This document shows positions 59,075-64,000 of a DNA stretch of 64,000 bases, piece after piece. Under the pieces are notes generated by a model, which had not been told where the DNA came from, did not search any database, and worked only from the letters and a program-made list of their open reading frames with translations. Source of the DNA: Welwitschia mirabilis (Eukaryota; Gnetophyta; Gnetopsida; Welwitschiales); assembly GCA_051453625.1 (NCBI GenBank), contig JBOZIK010000001.1, positions 182,585,471 to 182,649,470 of the forward strand. Direction: 5' to 3'. Numbering within the stretch: position 1 is the stretch's first letter; each line of letters starts with the position of its first letter. The translations under genes were made by a program, and so were the position numbers.

Positions 59075-60325
59075 TGATGCTAATTTGTAGGATTTTGATG
59101 GGGTATTTTGAGTACTTTTGTAAGACATCTATATAGGATAATACAATTTTGATGATTATAAATAATTAATGAGATGAACACTAAAACATGTGATTCTTTA
59201 CATATTTGGAGTCATCTCAAGATTATTCTAATACTTCATGCCTTAAAGAAAATATTAATAATGTAAAATAGTAATTTCCCTTAAGTTGAAAAGATAAAGA
59301 AATCTGTTGTTTCCTTTGTCATTCTCATGATAGTTATAATAACAATGCTGCTGCCATAAGCTAAAGTTATGGAGTTGACTATAGGGATTAAAGCTGATGG
59401 ATCACATCTTGTTGTGGAGTATCATTCCCAGTGTCATCCCTATAATAGTTAGAATGACAACTATTTTTTATGAATGGAAAGAATTATCTTTGTAATGGAC
59501 TCATGTGGCTTATATGGGTTGCTAGGTTTTTTTCCTTTTACTTTTTAGGGTTTTGCTTCTTGAACTTTAATGTAGAACTATAAATACCCCTCTTTGCCTT
59601 CACTTACATTTCCATCTTTCATACTAGATATTCTTGTGATATAAGATTAAAGGATAAGAGGTCCATCCATTAGCTATAGAGAAAATATTTTCTTTGTGTT
59701 GGGCTAAGTATCCTTCATTATAGTGCTGATACTCTATTATAAGTAGATGCTAATATAATAATTAATTCAAAAACTCTTTTTACTTCTATTATATAAATCT
59801 TCCTTATGGTTTAAGTTGATTATGATTTGATGATAGCTTCATAGTTTATTAGATTATAAGGATAACCTTTATTAAGGTTTACATTACTATTTTAGATCTT
59901 GCATTACATTTTATTTTATTTCATTCCCATATTTACATTATTCATATCTTGTTTAGCATATCTTATAGCTTATGTTGGTTAGAAACAATTGATAAACTCT
60001 TTTTAGTTGATCTATGTTATAAGGACTAACTCTTATAATAGGAGGGTTGAAGTCCAAATAGACTCATTACACTTACATTTCATCTATTTGCATTTCATCA
60101 TCTTTTATCTTGCATTACATTTGCATTGTTTTTTATTTTTTATTACTAAAAGATAAAAGATTGAAATACTTTGTAAAATGAATTCTCTAACTTCTAGCCT
60201 AAGTTCCTTTAATTAATTACAACATTTATGTTGACTCTTATTTATATTACTATATGTTTTTTTAGAAGTATTATGAATTCTAGAATTTGCCTAAGCACTT
60301 AGAGATTGCATAAATTCATACAACA
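59075..60325 (+). repeat. 3' LTR of element D
   Basis: 1,251 bp, starting TGATGCTAATTTG and ending TTCATACAACA. The TATA box is at 59579-59586. Two motif copies lie at 59312-59347 and 59419-59462, the second with TCATCC at 59434-59439. Confidence 0.8.
59579..59586 (+). promoter_or_regulatory. TATA box in 3' LTR of D
   Basis: TATAAATA in ACTATAAATACCCCTC, matching the 5' LTR. Confidence 0.6.
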
Positions 60326-61379
60326 ATAGCATCAGTCTATAAAATTAGAGAGAAAATTAATATAAGGATTGAAGGGCATGCATTCCAAGTTTGAAATGAT
60401 TTATCCTTTATCTTGCTTATGTTTTTTCAATAATTCTTGCAAGATATCACCTTCAAAAAAAGACAAAAATGAGTTGAAAACCAATGGACAATGTGATTAT
60501 TCATTAAAAGAATCATTAGAAGACGGTTCCAATTTTAACAAAGGTTTATCTTCTTTGTTAAAGATTGGTTTTTACTTAATAGATAAAGATGAAAGGGAAA
60601 CACTTCACTTGTGATAATGTTAAAAAGAAGGCAAGGTTTTTTCATGTGATGGATCAAGTATACGTTTAATGTTCTTTCTTCATAAAGACTACTTAATAAT
60701 GCATTCTCAAATGTATGGATTGAAGAATCAAGAACCCTAGGGGGTGAATAGAATTTAAAAATAAAAAATATATTCATAAAATTATCTCCACATGAAATAA
60801 AAACTAAAATATTTATGCAAATAAAAACTAAAACTATTCTAAAAATAAATAATAGAAAGCACAAAAATACCGATGGATATGCACACTTGATTTTATAATG
60901 ATTTGGGAAAACCCCCTACTCACTTTTGGTAATCATATTCTACCCAAGCCTAATTTGAATTTTAATTAATATCTTTCTAGATATTTCAAATTCATCTGTA
61001 ACCTTTAAAATTGGACTTTTCTGAATCTCAATTTCAACCTTTAATAAGAATGAGAAGTGAATGGTATGCCATAATTCATAGGTTCTACCAATTCTAACTT
61101 AAGAATAATATTGCTACACTACTTGATAAGATAGTATAGTCCATACATGTATAGTGCAACTAATTTGACCAAGTACAAAATGATAACCATAGTTCTTGAT
61201 TTATCTTGGTCAGGTAGAAGATGTGCCAATGAGTTCTACAATGATTTCATAATGATACTAAAGTGGAGTAGTGATTTTGACTTTTAGAAAGTATATAGGA
61301 GAAACATTTAGGGTTTTTATAAGTGAAAATACTTTGTAATAAAAAAAAATGAGTGCTTCATTGCTAGAAAAATCATGTT
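60326..61379. other. Unassigned sequence right of D
   Basis: The longest open stretch is 81 codons (60369-60614, plus strand; Ser/Lys-rich, no family recognised), with an opposing 109-codon stretch at 60535-60864. Neither has support as a gene. The phrase CTAGGGGGTGAATAG (60740) and TTTTATAATGATTTGGG (60892) recall a dispersed plant repeat containing a TATAGTGGTTCGG-like sequence, but I cannot name it. Confidence 0.3.
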
Positions 61380-62255
61380 CCCATCATGACCAGTTAACTC
61401 CTTGAAATGTTTAGTTAATTCTATCTAGTGCTGTAACTAAAGTTAATCACCCTCATGTTCTTCTAGTTGATCCCTATTTCTTATAGTCCCATGTCTAGTC
61501 GATTCCTTAGGATTGGTTAACTACAAATCTGGTTACCATCACATTCATCCAATTGATCCCATGTCCAAGAAAGATTATAACATTATTTGATAATTTAGGT
61601 CTGGTTAACCTCACAAAGGTCTAGTTGACCACTTATCAACAAAGAGTGAAAACATTTCATTCTAGGTCTGGTCAACCCCTATAGAATCTAGTGACCCCTT
61701 GATAATTAGTTATAAAAGATTAAATACTTAGATCCAGTTAACTACTTAGGAATTTGGTTGAGCCCTTGATGATTAGTTATGAAAGATTGAATGCTCAGAT
61801 TTGGTCAACCACTTAGAGATCTAGTTGATGCCTTACNNNNNNNNNNNNNNNNNNNNNNNNNNNNNNNNNNNNNNNNNNNNNNNNNNNNNNNNNNNNNNNN
61901 NNNNNNNNNNNNNNNNNNNNNNNNNNNNNNNNNNNNCTTAGTTCCAGTCAACTACTTAGGAACTTGGTTGAGCTCTTGATGATTAGTTATGAAAGATTAG
62001 ATGCTCAAATTTGGTCAACCACTTAGAGATCTAGTTGATCCCTTACTGATTGGATGTAAGAAATTTAATTATTATATCTAGTCAATGCCTTACAAATCTA
62101 GTCAATCCCTTACTAATCAGATATAATAGATTTGATAATCAGGTCTGGTCGACCCCTCTAGAATTTGGTTGATCCCTTTCAAATTAATTTTTAATAGTTT
62201 ATGATCTAGGTGTGGTCAACCCCTTAGGAATCTAGTCGCCTCTTAGAGGATACTA
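61380..62255. repeat. Minisatellite with a GGTCAACC-type palindromic core
   Basis: Degenerate units of about 30 bp alternate CTGGTCAACCCCTTAG-like and ATCTAGTTGATCCCTT-like halves. Longer units of about 60-70 bp add GATGATTAGTTATGAAAGAT. Core forms include GGTTAACC, GGTCAACC and GGTCGACC (61610, 61660, 61803, 62148, 62213). The gap 61837-61936 has duplicated flanks (61727-61836 versus 61937-62045). Confidence 0.65.
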
Positions 62256-62619
62256 AGACTAATAAGTTTAGGTTTGAATTATGATAAAATGTCTCAACTC
62301 CTAACCTACAAAGATTAATATTTTATGCACAAGATATAACATGTTTTGTTAAATAGAGAATGTTGGTTTAACATTAACTTGATAAATATTAACTCAACAA
62401 TCTTCTCTTTTAACATTAATGGCAAACTATACTTAGATAAAAATATTAATTTTCAAAAAACTTCCCCTCAGATAATGTCCATTAAATTTCAAAGTGATAT
62501 TGAGCATTTGAGGCATGTAAAATCCATGATATATATGACAAAAAGTTTTGATTAGGAGATACTAAATAGTCATTAAGATATAACAAAAAATATGGTTTCT
62601 AAAAAATTAAACATTCATC

Positions 62620-63060
62620 AAATGTAAAATAGAAGTGACACAAAATGCATTTTTATTACTTAACTATTGAGTAGTACATATAGAAAAGTGCTTGTTAAGA
62701 TCAATTACATTTGATAAAAACTAAGAAGTACTATTAAAAAATAAAAGAGGTTAATATTAAATGATAAAAATTTAAAAATATAACTATTTNNNNNNNNNNN
62801 NNNNNNNNNNNNNNNNNNNNNNNNNNNNNNNNNNNNNNNNNNNNNNNNNNNNNNNNNNNNNNNNNNNNNNNNNNNNNNNNNNNNNNNNNAAATGTAAAAT
62901 AGAAGTGACACAAAATGCATTTTCATTCCTTAAGTATTGAGTAGTACATATAGAAAAGTGCTTGTTAAGATCAACTACATTTGATAAAAACTATAAAGTA
63001 CTATTAAAAAAATAAAAGAGGTTAATATTAAATGATAAAAATTTAAAAATATAACTATTT
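62620..63060. repeat. 170-bp block duplicated around a 100-N gap
   Basis: 62620-62789 recurs as 62890-63060. The gap is 62790-62889. The stretch 62256-62619 holds a 69-codon open frame (62346-62555) without recognisable product. Confidence 0.8.
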
Positions 63061-63139
63061 ATCCCTCTTTTGACATCAATGATAAAGGAGAAAAGAAAAA
63101 CAAGCACAACAACATAAAAAGTACAACAAAGAAGAGAAG

Positions 63140-64000
63140 ACTAATTAGATTCATTGGCTTTTTTCTTTGATTCTTCTTTTTCTTCCTCCTCTTCTTTTAT
63201 TACCTTTTACACTGAGATTCTAGCTTCCTTAGAAGCATTAGCAATCTCATATCCTATCATGATCAGAGCTTATTTCATATTTTTAATATAAGAGTCTATC
63301 CTTAATAGGTATGAAAGAGTCTCTTCTAGTAAGACTTGCTTGGAAAAAGGAGATTTAGAGGATTTCTTAGAACCTAAAAATATATGCATGTAAGACAATT
63401 TCACATTCCTAATGACTGACATAAGATTAAGGGTTTATAAATTTAGATGCAATTGGACTATGTATTGATGATAAATTTTGATAACCAACATTGAATAAGG
63501 AAGAGCCCTTCTCTTGTAGTTTTCTAACTGAAAGATCATATTTTTCAACATTATGGAAAGAGCATCAATATTATGCCTAGTTTCCACCAAATACATCAAA
63601 TATACCCTATAGTTAGAGGTCTCATCATGATAATCCACAAAAGGTAAGAAATTATAGGTAAAAACTAGATGTAAGAAATAGTACTTTAGAGTAAGGAGAG
63701 AAGTGGAAAGGGTGGTTTTTCACCTATGAAACATACCATAAAGTTCTCTTATTACCTCTACCTTCTCCTCCATGAAATCATGAAGGGATCAAAACTCATC
63801 ATAACTTTTTCTAAAGAGATATGCAATTGCAACAATAAGATTTGCAGTAACTTTTATCTTCTTTCCCAAAATAAAGGTCTCTACAGTATTATTCTTGGCA
63901 TCAAAAGAGGAATTACAATAGAACATCTTAGTGAGACATGGGTAGGCAAGTCCTAAGACATCAAGAAAATAGGAAAGATTATGATCTTGTAAGAGCCTCA
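63140..64000 (-). pseudogene. Plant transposon protein domain relic (retroelement-associated ORF)
   Basis: On the minus strand, entering from the right edge, the frame reads DVLGLAYPCLTKMFYCNSSF, DAKNNTVETFILGKKIKVTA, NLIVAIAYLF, a stop, then after a frame change VDYHDETSNYRVYLMYLVET, ALSIMLKNMIFQLENYKRRA and LPYSMLVIKIYHQYIVQLHL, ending in an acidic-lysine tail EEEEKEESKKKANESN (about 63195-63150). The order (YP-LV-EFYANL, then SYV-GK-I-LT-ELIA, then RRSLPYGMLLTRIF--FGV-L) is that of the plant transposon protein domain found in many plant LTR elements. Function is unknown. Two stops and one shift make this copy a relic. No LTR was found for it. Confidence 0.6.

Larger units (their letters stand above)
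46652..60325 (+). mobile_element. Athila-like Ty3/gypsy retrotransposon D
   Basis: LTR, tRNA-Asp-type primer site, leader, gag, protease, RT, RNase H, integrase, 3' region, polypurine tract, and LTR (59075-60325). It is close to B in every protein block, in the leader motif and in the 3' region, but the LTRs are clearly diverged, so it is a sister family. About 1.67 kb (5' LTR to gag) is present twice around the gap 49108-49207. The right flank is ATAGC; the left side is not a simple flank but another 3' fragment. All reading frames are broken. Confidence 0.8.

Noticed and set aside
60369-60864. Overlapping 81- and 109-codon frames right of element D
   Set aside because: They oppose each other, have no recognisable motif or promoter, and such lengths occur by chance in AT-rich DNA with this composition.
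1-64000. tRNA, rRNA, CRISPR arrays or bacterial-type operons
   Set aside because: No cloverleaf, rRNA core or spaced identical repeats were seen. The repeats present are retroelement LTRs, leaders, gap-flank duplicates and microsatellites. The only tRNA-like matches are primer-binding sites.

Overview
The window is non-genic, very AT-rich and CpG-poor plant nuclear DNA. I found no intact host gene, rRNA, tRNA or CRISPR. What can be recognised is layers of decayed LTR retrotransposons. The evidence for a seed plant is four Ty3/gypsy elements of the Athila/Tat group (gag, protease, reverse transcriptase, RNase H and integrase relics). Their primer-binding sites all match the tRNA-Asp type and have decayed almost only by transitions. 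There are also tRNA-iMet-primed elements and a plant-transposon-protein relic. Stops in the reading frames are mostly those expected from C-to-T or G-to-A change, so the loci look old and once methylated.

Layout. 1-6132: 5' part of Athila-like element A on the minus strand (LTR at right, leader, gag running off the left edge). 6330-6840: minus-strand copia-type gag relic. 7266-7560 and 8000-8450: small degenerate repeats. 8758-33382: Athila-like element C on the plus strand, with LTRs at both ends. Two later insertions split it: element G (10208-13285), a short tRNA-iMet-primed LTR element whose interior carries a calmodulin-like EF-hand fragment instead of gag-pol, and element B (13982-26046), a nearly complete Athila-like element with LTRs, PBS, leader, gag, protease, RT, RNase H, integrase, long 3' region, PPT and a likely 5-bp target duplication. 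The recognisable proteins of C are gag and protease (26520-28455); I see no RT or integrase in it. 33867-38412: minus-strand LTR element H (two LTRs, tRNA-iMet PBS, PPT) with nothing recognisable inside. 38413-45017: unassigned AT-rich DNA with simple repeats and one possible solo LTR.

45118-60325: Athila-like element D on the plus strand (LTR, leader, gag, protease, RT, RNase H, integrase, 3' region, LTR). A second 3'-end fragment of the same family abuts its left LTR. 60326-64000: unassigned DNA, a minisatellite built on a GGTCAACC-type palindrome, and a minus-strand relic of the plant transposon protein domain found in retroelements.

Two points stand out. First, element G appears to have captured an EF-hand gene fragment between a matched LTR pair. 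Second, a quasi-palindromic motif (TCATCC...GGATGA, with CATGACA inside) recurs in the LTRs of A, B and D and three times per leader at about 100-bp spacing. Caution on assembly: nearly every N run, most of them exactly 100 bases, is flanked by near-identical sequence on both sides, so many apparent tandem duplications are probably unmerged contig overlaps.
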